A stretch of DNA of 40,100 nt from a virus. The notes under the pieces are model-generated. The model worked only from the letters and a program-made list of their open reading frames with translations, searched no databases and had not been told where the DNA came from. The stretch covers positions 1-40,100 of IMG/VR virus record IMGVR_UViG_3300037847_006595. The stretch is one strand, 5' to 3'. Below are positions 12,678 to 21,345 of this stretch, in pieces (position 1 is the stretch's first letter; each line of letters begins with the position of its first letter). The position numbers were made by a program, and so were the translations under genes.

Positions 12678-13492
12678 TGGATGAAATAATAAGAAGGCAC
12701 AAAGCCCAAAAACAGGGCAGAGTTTATTTTACAAAAGAAACAGAAAAAGCGATTGTTAGTTATAATCGCTCTTCTGATCCGGAAGAACGAAGTAAATTAT
12801 ATGAAGAAAAAATACATTGGGCCTTTTATAAATTAACAGAAAATATAATTCATACCTTTAAATTTTATTATACTGATGGAGTTGAAAATCTAGAAGATTT
12901 ACAACATGAAATAATGGTATTTTTATTATCAAAAATCCATAAATTTGATCCTACTAATGGGGCTAAAGCATATTCTTATTTTGGAACTATAGTTAAAAGA
13001 TGGCTAATAGTTTATAATCAAAAAAATTATGGTAAGAAAATAAGCAATATTTCAATTTCAGATTTAAACCATTATTCACAATTAGATACAACAGATCCAT
13101 CATTTATTACATCTAAAAGAGTTGAAGAGGATGTTCAAACAGTAATTAAACATGAGGAATTTAGTAATATGCCTCATTCTAAAATACCAAAAGAATATAA
13201 ATACGAAGATAGATTGTCTTTATTTGTAGATGAATATATAGAATATTGTACAGATAGAATATATGAATTATTTCCTAAAGGTAATGATGCTACTATAGCT
13301 GATGCTATTTTAGAATTATTTAGAAAAAGAGATAATATAGATGTTTTTAATAAAAAAGCACTTTATATTTACATACGTGAAATGGTTGATGTAAAAACTC
13401 CTAAAATTACAAAAATAGCAAATAAATTATATGGTATTTTTAAAGAAAAATATTTATTCTATCTAGAACACGGTTATTTTCCTCCAAAATAG
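12677..13492 (+). CDS. Late-transcription sigma factor (T4 gp55-like)
   Basis: A 271-residue diverged sigma-70 protein. The recognisable part is region 2, about residues 44-115: EKIHWAFYKLTENIIHTF, then DLQHEIMVFLLSKIHKFDP and NGAKAYSYFGTIVKRWLI. This matches the core-binding and -10 recognising helices of gp55-type factors. There is no clear region 4, as in gp55, which reads only a -10-like element. It sits immediately before the tail gene block, whose genes carry the TATTTATAA element, so that element is its likely target. It is longer than T4 gp55 (185 residues) because of a C-terminal extension of unknown role. Confidence 0.85.
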   Translation: MDEIIRRHKAQKQGRVYFTKETEKAIVSYNRSSDPEERSKLYEEKIHWAFYKLTENIIHTFKFYYTDGVENLEDLQHEIMVFLLSKIHKFDPTNGAKAYSYFGTIVKRWLIVYNQKNYGKKISNISISDLNHYSQLDTTDPSFITSKRVEEDVQTVIKHEEFSNMPHSKIPKEYKYEDRLSLFVDEYIEYCTDRIYELFPKGNDATIADAILELFRKRDNIDVFNKKALYIYIREMVDVKTPKITKIANKLYGIFKEKYLFYLEHGYFPPK

Positions 13493-13505
13493 TTTTAAAA
13501 ATATA

Positions 13506-13514
13506 TATTTATAA
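13506..13514 (+). promoter_or_regulatory. Putative late promoter (TATTTATAA)
   Basis: Exact motif, extended upstream as TATATATTTATAA, ten bases before the first gene of the tail block. Confidence 0.7.
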
Positions 13515-13524
13515 CCAAAAAATT

Positions 13525-13866
13525 ATGGGACAATTAGATTCATTAATTTTTGGTAAAAAAACATTTTCTGATATTTTAGAAGAAATTTACCAAAATCAAA
13601 AAAAGAGAGATGCTCAAGTTGTTGCTTTAATTTCTGAGTTAAAACCTCTAGTTCAAGAAATAGGTGATGCAACTCTTATAGTACCACTTATAAAAGAATA
13701 TATGGAAATAGGGGTAAAGAATGATGATGCCTTAATTAAAATGGCTACAATCGTTCAAAGAGCACTACAAAACCAAAACGATGATGGTGGGTTAGGTATT
13801 ACAGACGAAGAAAAGGAAGCATTACTAGCTGAAATGGAGAAACTCCAGTCAGATAAAAAAGCATAA
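13525..13866 (+). CDS. Helical protein at head of tail block, 113 aa
   Basis: An all-helical, soluble protein: MGQLDSLIFGKKTFSDILEE, a coiled-coil-like middle (QNQKKRDAQVVALISELKPLV; IVPLIKEYMEIGVKNDD) and an acidic, Lys-rich tail (TDEEKEALLAEMEKLQ). It is the first gene after the late promoter and two bases ahead of the spike-like gene. It may be a small assembly or baseplate hub component, but no family is recognised. Confidence 0.78.
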   Translation: MGQLDSLIFGKKTFSDILEEIYQNQKKRDAQVVALISELKPLVQEIGDATLIVPLIKEYMEIGVKNDDALIKMATIVQRALQNQNDDGGLGITDEEKEALLAEMEKLQSDKKA

Positions 13867-13868
13867 AT

Positions 13869-15101
13869 ATGCCAAGATTATCAACCACATTAGCTTCATT
13901 TAACCCTATTGTAACTGCTAAAGCAGGTAAGGCAAATGTTTTTGCTGCTAGGGTAAAATTTTCAATGATAGACGATAAAACCCAAAGTCAAGTATTTAAA
14001 GATTTTGGAGAATGGAGTTCTATTGGTTGTATATTTTTTGACAGGTTAAATCAACCAAATTCAAATCCTAAATTTACATCAGATAATTTTGCAAAACCAT
14101 TATTTCCAAATAATTCAAATATACCTTTACATAATGAATTAGTGTATATAATGGCATTACCTAATAGTAGTGTTCAATCTGATGTTAATAATTTATCATA
14201 TTATTATTTTCAACCTATTAATATATGGAATAGTACACATCACAATGCGATACCAGACCCTATTTATGGAGATGCAAACCCAGAATCTCAACAAGCTGAT
14301 TATCAACAAACAGAAGCAGGATCAGTTAGAAGAGTAACAGATGGTGGTACTGAAATTGATTTAGGAAATAATTTTCAAGAAAAATTAGAGATAAGAAATT
14401 TACAACCCTATGCTGGAGATTTAATATACCAGGGAAGATGGGGTCAAACACTTAGATTTGGTTCAACTATACAAGGAGCACAAATTCCAAATCCATGGTC
14501 TAATGCTGGTGCTGATGGGGATCCTATTACTATCTTAAAAAATGGTCAACATGAAGATAGTTCTGAACCATGGATTCCACAAGTTGAAGATATTAATACA
14601 GATAAATCAAGTATTTATTTAACATCAACACAAGAAATACCAATTGATTTAGCAAGTAAAAATTATAAATCATATAGCTCATCACCTGAAGCTGCTCCTA
14701 AATTTACAGGTGAACAGGTAATTATAAACTCAGGGAGATTATTATTTAATTCAAAAACAGATAATATATTATTATCATCATTTGACACAATTAATTTAAA
14801 TTCAGTTAATAGTTTAAATGTTGATACTCCTAAAACCATAGTAGCATCAAAAGAAATTTATTTAGGTGATAAAAATGCAACAGAACCAGTAATATTAGGT
14901 GATAAATTTTTAGGTGACTTATCTAGATTATTAACAGCTTTAATATCATTGTGTGGTGCTTTAGGTACTCCTATAGGAGCAGGACCACCATTTGTTGTAA
15001 ATGCAGCAATACCAGGCCCTGCTACTCAAACATTAGTAAAAGCACAAAATATGCTTAATAAAATTCAACAATATAAATCAAAGGTTAGTAAATCTAAATA
15101 A
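13869..15101 (+). CDS. Baseplate central spike-like protein (gp5-type)
   Basis: A 410-residue protein. The N-terminal third has a beta-barrel look (VFAARVKFSMIDDKTQSQVF; WSSIGCIFFDRLN; NELVYIMALP) fitting an OB-type domain. Residues about 180-200 contain PYAGDLIYQGRWGQTLRFGS. Residues about 275-335 form regularly spaced short strands (IINSGRLLFNSKTDNILLSS, INLNSVNSLNVD) typical of the gp5/VgrG intertwined beta-helix needle. No lysozyme domain is visible, unlike T4 gp5. Its position just before the gp25-like and gp6-like genes supports a spike or hub role. The C-terminal 60 residues are helical with a Gly/Pro-rich hydrophobic stretch. Confidence 0.72.
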   Translation: MPRLSTTLASFNPIVTAKAGKANVFAARVKFSMIDDKTQSQVFKDFGEWSSIGCIFFDRLNQPNSNPKFTSDNFAKPLFPNNSNIPLHNELVYIMALPNSSVQSDVNNLSYYYFQPINIWNSTHHNAIPDPIYGDANPESQQADYQQTEAGSVRRVTDGGTEIDLGNNFQEKLEIRNLQPYAGDLIYQGRWGQTLRFGSTIQGAQIPNPWSNAGADGDPITILKNGQHEDSSEPWIPQVEDINTDKSSIYLTSTQEIPIDLASKNYKSYSSSPEAAPKFTGEQVIINSGRLLFNSKTDNILLSSFDTINLNSVNSLNVDTPKTIVASKEIYLGDKNATEPVILGDKFLGDLSRLLTALISLCGALGTPIGAGPPFVVNAAIPGPATQTLVKAQNMLNKIQQYKSKVSKSK

Positions 15102-15103
15102 GA

Positions 15104-16522
15104 ATGTCGGTATTATCAAAATTATTAGTAAAATCTACAACGCGAGTTATAAAAAATACTGCTAAATTTGAATTAGCAGTTGATGATTTAATTGAAAAAT
15201 TTAATTTATCATGTCCTCCTAAAGATCAGTTACTAAAAATTGTAGAACAAAAAAACCAAATTCAATCTGCCCTACAAAATGTATTAGGTGAATTTTCTAA
15301 AGTTGATAAAACTGTTAAGACAACAGAAACAATAGTAACAACTGTAGAAGCAGCAGTTAGAGTTATTAAAGCAATCCCAGTACCAACGTCAGTACCTCCT
15401 GGTGTTGGTATTCCTATTAATGTAATAACATTATTAGCTGATTCATTAGATACATTAGGAGATTTAGTAAAGGGAGCAAAGGGATCCCTTAAAATAGTTC
15501 CAACTGTATCAAAATCAGTAACTGAATCAGCACAAATAATATTAGATAAATTAACTGAATTAGATGGAAAGTTAAATATTTGTATTGAGGAATTAGCAGA
15601 GGGAATGAATGATCAAGAAAAAAGTGAGTTATTAAATGAAATAGGAAATGTAGCAGCAGCATCAGGTTTATCTACTAATGTAAATTTAAATGTAGCAAAT
15701 GAAGAAGAATTAGTTAAAAGATTACAACCAGGAGCAACTGATAGGTTTTTATATCAAAAAACTGGATTTCCAAACCCAGACTGGTTACTTACTATAGAGT
15801 ATAATAATAAAAATGAATTTACTTTTCCCCAAAGAAGAATTAGAGCAGAAAATATAAATAAATTTGATGGTAATCCTTATAAAGGTGTTGTTGTTTATAA
15901 CATTTATGGTAAAAAATACTCATATAGTACATCAGTAGAAGTATTAGTTGATGAAGTTAAATTTGTAATAGAACAATTAGATACAAATTGGTATAAAAAT
16001 AATAACCCTGAGTTTAATACATCAGGACAATTCAATACCCAAACACAACAAATAGATAGACCTTCTACTGGTACACCTACAGCACCTAGAGAACCAATTA
16101 AATTTAATATGAACCCATTATTTAATAATGGTAAAGAATCTAAAAGAATAAATTTACCAACTAATATTAATGGTTTAAATAATATACTAAATGGTAGAGT
16201 TATTACAACACGACCTTCACAATCAATAGAAATTAATGTTGATACTGGGTTTAATGTAGGTCGTTTAGCTGGATTAGATCCATTTGTAAAACTAAAATTT
16301 ACCCCAGATATACTTAAATCAATAAACCCATCACAAAATCCAGATTTTAGAGTAAGAACATTAAGTGTTACAGATGAGCGTGAATATACAAGAAAATTTA
16401 CGTATAATGAACCTGGCGAATATACATTTAAATTAGAAGTTGTTGAACAATTTGATGTATTACCAACAAATAATCCTGAACTTAAAGCTGAGGCTTGGGT
16501 AGAATTATTTGAAAACGATTAA
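15104..16522 (+). CDS. Tail/baseplate structural protein, 472 aa
   Basis: The N-terminal half is helical with long coiled-coil segments (VEQKNQIQSALQNVLGEFSK; TETIVTTVEAAVRVIKAIP). It contains a hydrophobic Pro/Gly-rich segment (VPTSVPPGVGIPINVITLLA, about residues 94-113) that could be a membrane-inserting or buried helix hairpin. The C-terminal half is beta-rich and polar. It follows the spike-like gene by two bases and is followed by the gp25-like module. A tape-measure or hub-associated role is possible but unproven; the family is not recognised. Confidence 0.72.
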   Translation: MSVLSKLLVKSTTRVIKNTAKFELAVDDLIEKFNLSCPPKDQLLKIVEQKNQIQSALQNVLGEFSKVDKTVKTTETIVTTVEAAVRVIKAIPVPTSVPPGVGIPINVITLLADSLDTLGDLVKGAKGSLKIVPTVSKSVTESAQIILDKLTELDGKLNICIEELAEGMNDQEKSELLNEIGNVAAASGLSTNVNLNVANEEELVKRLQPGATDRFLYQKTGFPNPDWLLTIEYNNKNEFTFPQRRIRAENINKFDGNPYKGVVVYNIYGKKYSYSTSVEVLVDEVKFVIEQLDTNWYKNNNPEFNTSGQFNTQTQQIDRPSTGTPTAPREPIKFNMNPLFNNGKESKRINLPTNINGLNNILNGRVITTRPSQSIEINVDTGFNVGRLAGLDPFVKLKFTPDILKSINPSQNPDFRVRTLSVTDEREYTRKFTYNEPGEYTFKLEVVEQFDVLPTNNPELKAEAWVELFEND

Positions 16523-16539
16523 AAAATTAATAATAATAA

Positions 16540-16548
16540 TATTTATAA
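16540..16548 (+). promoter_or_regulatory. Putative late promoter (TATTTATAA)
   Basis: Exact motif six bases before the 16555 start, the shortest spacing in the set. The transcript may be almost leaderless. Confidence 0.6.
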
Positions 16549-16554
16549 TAAAAA

Positions 16555-16899
16555 ATGAAGTCATCAGAGTTAAAAAATTTAATAAAAGAAGCAGTTAGAG
16601 AAGCAATTCAAGAAGAATTAAAAGATATTTTATTGGAAGCTGTAAAAACTCCTAAAGTTTCTCACCAACAGATAACATCAACTCCAGTTGTAGAACATCA
16701 AGCTCCACAACAACCAGTTATGTCAGCTTCCGAAAGACGAGAAGCATATAAAAATATATTAGGTGACACAGCAGCTGCTTTTTCAACTAACAATGTGCCT
16801 CAAAGTTTTACACCCCAACCTGGTTATGATTCAGCAAATGGAACATTACCATCAGGAGAAGTTAATATGTCACAAATAGCATCATTAATGAAAAAATAA
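16555..16899 (+). CDS. Small late protein with helical Leu-x-Glu leader, 114 aa
   Basis: Begins with an amphipathic helix, MKSSELKNLIKEAVREAIQ, continuing to ILLEAVKTPK. It contains two (Leu/Ile)-x-Glu-Ala steps (IKE-A and LLE-A) of the sort cut by T4 prohead protease. The rest is Pro, Gln and Ser rich and looks disordered (QAPQQPVMSASERREAY; FTPQPGYDSANG), ending MSQIASLMKK. It overlaps the gp25-like gene by one base (TAATG). It could be an internal scaffold or baseplate accessory. The family is unknown. Confidence 0.7.
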   Translation: MKSSELKNLIKEAVREAIQEELKDILLEAVKTPKVSHQQITSTPVVEHQAPQQPVMSASERREAYKNILGDTAAAFSTNNVPQSFTPQPGYDSANGTLPSGEVNMSQIASLMKK

Positions 16900-17306
16900 T
16901 GGCAAGAATAATAGCAAGTAAATATCCTATTGATTCAATCGGAAGAAAAGCCGTAGGGTTTTCTCTTCCATTTAATGGACCTGCTGTTTTTAATCCTACA
17001 TTTACCACTAGAGATCAAACAAAATCTAATTTAATTAATTATTTGTTAACTAATAGAGGTGAAAGAGTATTTAATCCTAATTTTGGGGCTGATCTAAGAA
17101 ATTTATTATTTGAACAAATATTAGACAGAACAACTGAAGACTTAAAAAATAGAATTCAAAATGATATTTCAATTTTTTTCCCAAATGTTGTAATATTAGA
17201 AATTCAATTTGACAATGAACCAGATAATAATGAAATTAATTTTACATTAACTTATCAAATCCAAAATTTTGATATTACTGATGAAATAAACATACTACTA
17301 CAATAA
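16899..17306 (+). CDS. Baseplate wedge protein, gp25/GPW family
   Basis: A 135-residue lysozyme-like-fold wedge protein that joins the sheath to the baseplate. Family features: Pro/Phe-rich N-terminus (GFSLPFNGPAVFNPTF), the strongly conserved LLTNRGERVFNPNFGADL (residues about 49-66), then LLFEQIL and a beta-rich C-terminus (EINFTLTYQIQN). The EPR-type motif of the family is represented by GERVFNP. Length is normal. It overlaps the gp6-like gene by one base, the same order as in T4-like and other contractile phages. Confidence 0.92.
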   Translation: MARIIASKYPIDSIGRKAVGFSLPFNGPAVFNPTFTTRDQTKSNLINYLLTNRGERVFNPNFGADLRNLLFEQILDRTTEDLKNRIQNDISIFFPNVVILEIQFDNEPDNNEINFTLTYQIQNFDITDEINILLQ

Positions 17307-19168
17307 TGGCTGATTTAAAAAGAGACATAAGATATATTGATAGGGATTTTAACCAATTTAGAAATGCTTTAATTAACTATTCTAAAACTTATTTTCCTGA
17401 TACTTATAATGATTTTACAGACACATCTACTGGTATGCTATTTATGGAAATGGCATCATATGTAGGTGATGTTTTATCATTTTATTTAGATAATCAAATC
17501 CAAGAAACATTTATTCAAAAAGCTAGACAGCAAGAAAATTTATATCAAATGGCTTACTTATTAGGTTATGAACCTAAAGTAACCACAGCTGCTAGTGTTG
17601 ATATTGATTTTTATCAACAAGTACCTGCTAAACTATCAGGAAGTGAATATGTACCTGATTATGATTATGCAATGATTATCCCAGAAAATACTCAAATTAC
17701 TTCTAATGTTGATTCAACACAACAATTTTTAATAGAAGATGTTATTGATTTCTCAGCATCTGGTTCTTTAGATCCAACAACAGTATCTGTGTATCAAATA
17801 TCAGGAGCTAATCCAACATATTATCTATTAAAGAAAACAAGAAAAGCAATTTCAGCAACTATTAATTCAATTGATTTTACATTTACGGCAGCTGAAAGAT
17901 TTGATACAAGAACAATTAATGCTTCTAATATTATAGGCATTTTAGATTGTAAAGATACAGATGATAATGAATGGTATGAAGTGCCTAATATGGCTCAAGA
18001 AAACGTATTTGATACAATAAGAAACACAAATACAAATGACCCAACTTTTAATATAGAAGAAGATGCTCCATATTTACTTCAATTAAAACAAGTACAAAGA
18101 AGGTTTGTAACTAGATTTATAGATTCAGGTTCATTACAAATACAATTTGGTGCTGGTTCAACTAAAAATAATGATGAAACTATAGTACCAAATCCTGACA
18201 ATGTAGGTTTAGGATTACCATTTGAAAGAGACCAATTAACAACAGCATTCTCACCTTTAAATTTTATATTTACAAATACTTATGGTATTGCCCCTTATAA
18301 TACAACCTTAACATTTAGATATTTAACAGGTGGAGGTGTAAGTTCAAATGTAGAAGCAGGCACATTAACAGTTTTAGATGATACTAATTTTACATTTGTA
18401 AATCCTAATCTTTCAGATACAGCTTTAGCTAATCAAATATTTGCATCAGTATCAGCAAATAATGCTTTAGCAGCCGATGGTGGTCAAGATGGGGATACAA
18501 TTGAAGAATTAAGGTTAAATGCAGTTGGTAATTTCCAAAACCAATTAAGAGCAGTTACTAAAGAAGATTATCTAATTAGAACATTATCAATGCCTTCTAA
18601 TCTAGGTACTATTGCTAAAGCATATGCAGCACCAACTAAAATAGCTGAATATCAACCTGGAGAATTACCTACAATTTTAGATTTATATGTTCTAACTTAT
18701 GATGCAGATAAAAAATTAAGAACAGCATCATCACTAATTAAAAGAAATTTAAGAACATACTTAGCAGAATATAGAATGATTAATGATTCTATTAAAATAA
18801 AAGACGCTTTTGTTATTAATATTGAAGTAGTATTTGATATTATAGTATTACCTAATTATAATAATAGTGAAGTTTTAACTAAATGTATAGATTCATTATC
18901 TAATTTCTTTGATATAGATGATTGGCAAATAAATCAACCAATATTATTCTCAGATCTCTATGTTTTATTAGATAAAGTAGAAGGTGTTCAAACAGTTAAA
19001 AAGATTCAAATTAATAATTTAACAGGTGAGGCATTAGGATATAGTTCATTTGCATATGACATCCCAGGTGCTACAATTGATGATGTAGTATACCCATCAA
19101 TTGATCCAATGATTTTTGAAGTTAAATTCCCTAATTCAGATATTAAAGGTAGAGTAGTACCAATATAA
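17306..19168 (+). CDS. Baseplate wedge protein, gp6/baseplate J-like
   Basis: A 620-residue protein of the gp6 group, which forms the inner baseplate ring. The start LKRDIRYIDRDFNQFRNALI and FTDTSTGMLFMEMASYVGDVLSFYLD (about 38-63) are the typical N-terminal helices of gp6/J proteins. LRAVTKEDYLIRTLSMP (about 413-430) and the C-terminal beta domain with SNFFDIDDWQINQPI match the J-like core. It is close to T4 gp6 in length (660). Start is in a TAATG overlap with the gp25-like gene. Confidence 0.92.
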   Translation: MADLKRDIRYIDRDFNQFRNALINYSKTYFPDTYNDFTDTSTGMLFMEMASYVGDVLSFYLDNQIQETFIQKARQQENLYQMAYLLGYEPKVTTAASVDIDFYQQVPAKLSGSEYVPDYDYAMIIPENTQITSNVDSTQQFLIEDVIDFSASGSLDPTTVSVYQISGANPTYYLLKKTRKAISATINSIDFTFTAAERFDTRTINASNIIGILDCKDTDDNEWYEVPNMAQENVFDTIRNTNTNDPTFNIEEDAPYLLQLKQVQRRFVTRFIDSGSLQIQFGAGSTKNNDETIVPNPDNVGLGLPFERDQLTTAFSPLNFIFTNTYGIAPYNTTLTFRYLTGGGVSSNVEAGTLTVLDDTNFTFVNPNLSDTALANQIFASVSANNALAADGGQDGDTIEELRLNAVGNFQNQLRAVTKEDYLIRTLSMPSNLGTIAKAYAAPTKIAEYQPGELPTILDLYVLTYDADKKLRTASSLIKRNLRTYLAEYRMINDSIKIKDAFVINIEVVFDIIVLPNYNNSEVLTKCIDSLSNFFDIDDWQINQPILFSDLYVLLDKVEGVQTVKKIQINNLTGEALGYSSFAYDIPGATIDDVVYPSIDPMIFEVKFPNSDIKGRVVPI

Positions 19169-19178
19169 AATTTAAATT

Positions 19179-19751
19179 ATGGCAACAGGAAGAAATGACA
19201 TACCAAATATAAAACCAAACGAAGAAGTTAAAGGTATTAGACCAGGATTAGTTGATAGTTTTAATAAAACTAATCTAGATCTAGAAAATAGAGCTCCTTT
19301 AGGAGGTCCTATTAACACTGATCCTGTTACAATAAATGGTGTTGAATATGGTGGTTTTTCAGCTAAATATTCTCCAACAGAACCTTATTTGCAAAGAGGA
19401 GGCCAACAATCAGCACTAGTAACAGTTGATGCTGGTGGTGATGTAACTGATGAAGGAATTTTAAAAGTAACAGCATTAGATATAGCATCAGATGAAGCAG
19501 GAACAAAACAAGGAGGAACTGGAGGTCCAAATAGAGTAGCTCCAAATCAATTTAACACTGTAGGTGGTGAAGGTACTTATACTAATTATAAAGCTTCTAC
19601 ATCCCCAACAACACCTCTTCCTAGTGCAGGTGAACCTTTAAAAACAAGAGATAATAAAGACTCAACATCAAAATTAAATGCTTACACACCAGATAGTACT
19701 TATATGGAATCTATAATTAAATATAAATCAGAAAACGAAGATAAAATATAA
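19179..19751 (+). CDS. Disordered structural protein, 190 aa
   Basis: Low-complexity composition rich in Gly, Asn, Pro, Thr and Asp with almost no hydrophobic core (MATGRNDIPNIKPNEEVKGI; TKQGGTGGPNRVAPNQF). It ends in a short helix (YMESIIKYKSENEDKI). It probably wraps or bridges other baseplate proteins, since it lies between the gp6-like wedge gene and a beta-rich protein. The family is not recognised. The A-rich context AATTTAAATTATG supports the start. Confidence 0.72.
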   Translation: MATGRNDIPNIKPNEEVKGIRPGLVDSFNKTNLDLENRAPLGGPINTDPVTINGVEYGGFSAKYSPTEPYLQRGGQQSALVTVDAGGDVTDEGILKVTALDIASDEAGTKQGGTGGPNRVAPNQFNTVGGEGTYTNYKASTSPTTPLPSAGEPLKTRDNKDSTSKLNAYTPDSTYMESIIKYKSENEDKI

Positions 19752-19754
19752 GAT

Positions 19755-20903
19755 ATGGCTGTATATAAAATATTTCCCGAAAAAGATGCAACATTATACA
19801 CTGAATTTCCAAACAGAAATACAGGTTTAGATCAAATTTTAGAAGCAAATACTTACCTAGCTAATGGTTTAGGTCAAGTAAGTAGGTATTTAGTTAAATT
19901 TTCAACTAGTGATATTACAAATGTAATAACTAATAAAATAGGAACTGGAACCCCAGAATGGACTGCTTATTTTAGAAATTATCATGCTGTAGTAACAGGA
20001 TTAAATCTAGACTCAGAATTAGAATTTTACCCTGTAGCTGGAAATTGGGGAATGGGTACAGGTAGATATAATAATTCTCCTGAAGTTACAAATGGTACAA
20101 GTTGGAATTGGTTAGATTATTCAGGTTCAACAGAATGGCCTACAAGTGGTTTTTCAACATATGTAACAGCTTCGTGGTCGGGAAGTGTTGAAGGAGGAGG
20201 AAATTGGTATACAGGTTCAAATCTAACATTAGACCCCGTAACTCAATCACAAACATTTACATATGCTAATCCTAAAGATATACTTGTAGATGTTAAAAAT
20301 ACAGTTGAAACATGGTATAGCTACTCTTTAGATAACTCAGATGGATTTGTTAATCAAGGATTTTTAGTTAAACAACCTTCATCTGTTGAATTTTTAAGAA
20401 CTAAAGCTAATACAAGATCATTTAAATATTTTTCAATTGATACAAATACAATCTACCCTCCTGAATTAGAATTTAGATGGAACGATTTTACATTTGATAC
20501 AGGTTCATCTACAAATACAGTATTACCTCAAGTAGAAAGCTTTATATCAGTTTATAATAATAAAGGAACATATTACTCGGAAAGTGTACCTAGATTAAGA
20601 TTTTCGGCTATGCCAAAATACCCAGATAGAGTATTTTTAACAGCATCATTATATACAACAAATTATTATCTACCAGAATCACAATCTTTATACGCTGTAA
20701 AAGATACAGAGACAAATGAATTTGTAATTGATTTTGATAGTGATTATACTAGAATTAGTGCTGATGCTACTTCAAGTTATTTTGATCTATATATGAATGG
20801 TTTAGAACCTGAAAGATATTATACAATTTTAGTAAAAACTACTATAGGAGATGTTACTAAAGTTTTTGATGAAAATATAATGTTTAAAGTAGTTAACGGA
20901 TGA
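19755..20903 (+). CDS. Beta-rich baseplate/tail protein, 382 aa
   Basis: The opening MAVYKIFPEKDATLYTEFP and the NRNTGLDQILEAN that follows match the DNRLRE-like jelly-roll pattern (strand, then KDATLY, then NxG), common in phage tail and surface proteins. Later strands contain many aromatics (NWGMGTGRYNN; SWNWLDYSGS; ELEFRWNDFTFDTG). The C-terminal part looks like a second beta-sandwich (RYYTILVKTTIGD). By position it could play the part of T4 gp8 or of a fibre-anchoring protein, but I see no direct similarity to gp8. Its stop overlaps the next start by four bases. Confidence 0.75.
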   Translation: MAVYKIFPEKDATLYTEFPNRNTGLDQILEANTYLANGLGQVSRYLVKFSTSDITNVITNKIGTGTPEWTAYFRNYHAVVTGLNLDSELEFYPVAGNWGMGTGRYNNSPEVTNGTSWNWLDYSGSTEWPTSGFSTYVTASWSGSVEGGGNWYTGSNLTLDPVTQSQTFTYANPKDILVDVKNTVETWYSYSLDNSDGFVNQGFLVKQPSSVEFLRTKANTRSFKYFSIDTNTIYPPELEFRWNDFTFDTGSSTNTVLPQVESFISVYNNKGTYYSESVPRLRFSAMPKYPDRVFLTASLYTTNYYLPESQSLYAVKDTETNEFVIDFDSDYTRISADATSSYFDLYMNGLEPERYYTILVKTTIGDVTKVFDENIMFKVVNG

Positions 20904-21334
20904 GTAAAAACGTAAATTTAAAAAGAACAGTTTTTGATAAAGCTAAATTTAATGAGACAGTTGATACTAATTTTACTCAATTACAAAGTGAATTAGACCC
21001 TCAGTTTTTTGACTTAAGTTTGGCTACAATAGAGGATTTTTGGAGTTTATATGAAAAATTCTTCTATGAAATTCCTAAAGAAGGTGATATAAATTCCCAT
21101 GAATATTTAGTTAAAACAAGTGGTGAGTATATTGATTATCAACCACAAAGAGAAGAAATTGAAGCTTTATTAGAAGAAATAGCAGAGTTAAGAGAAGAAA
21201 ATTTAGAAGTAAGACAAGAAATAGCTGATGTTGTAGCTAATTTTAATGAAAACAACAACAATAACAATACATCAGAAGCAAGATCAGGTGTATTTAATGA
21301 TAAAAGAAGAAGAAGAAGAAATAGAAGATCTTAA
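20900..21334 (+). CDS. Small baseplate protein with arginine-rich tail, 144 aa
   Basis: The N-terminal part (NLKRTVFDKAKFNETVDTNF) is followed by FDLSLATIEDFWSLYEKFFYEIP, an acidic coiled coil (REEIEALLEEIAELREENLE), a run of asparagines and a C-terminus of consecutive arginines (KRRRRRNRR). Size and place between wedge genes recall T4 gp53, but no sequence match is evident. The Arg-rich tail could bind nucleic acid or an acidic partner such as the giant protein encoded 12 bases downstream. Confidence 0.72.
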   Translation: MSKNVNLKRTVFDKAKFNETVDTNFTQLQSELDPQFFDLSLATIEDFWSLYEKFFYEIPKEGDINSHEYLVKTSGEYIDYQPQREEIEALLEEIAELREENLEVRQEIADVVANFNENNNNNNTSEARSGVFNDKRRRRRNRRS

Positions 21335-21345
21335 AATAACTATTA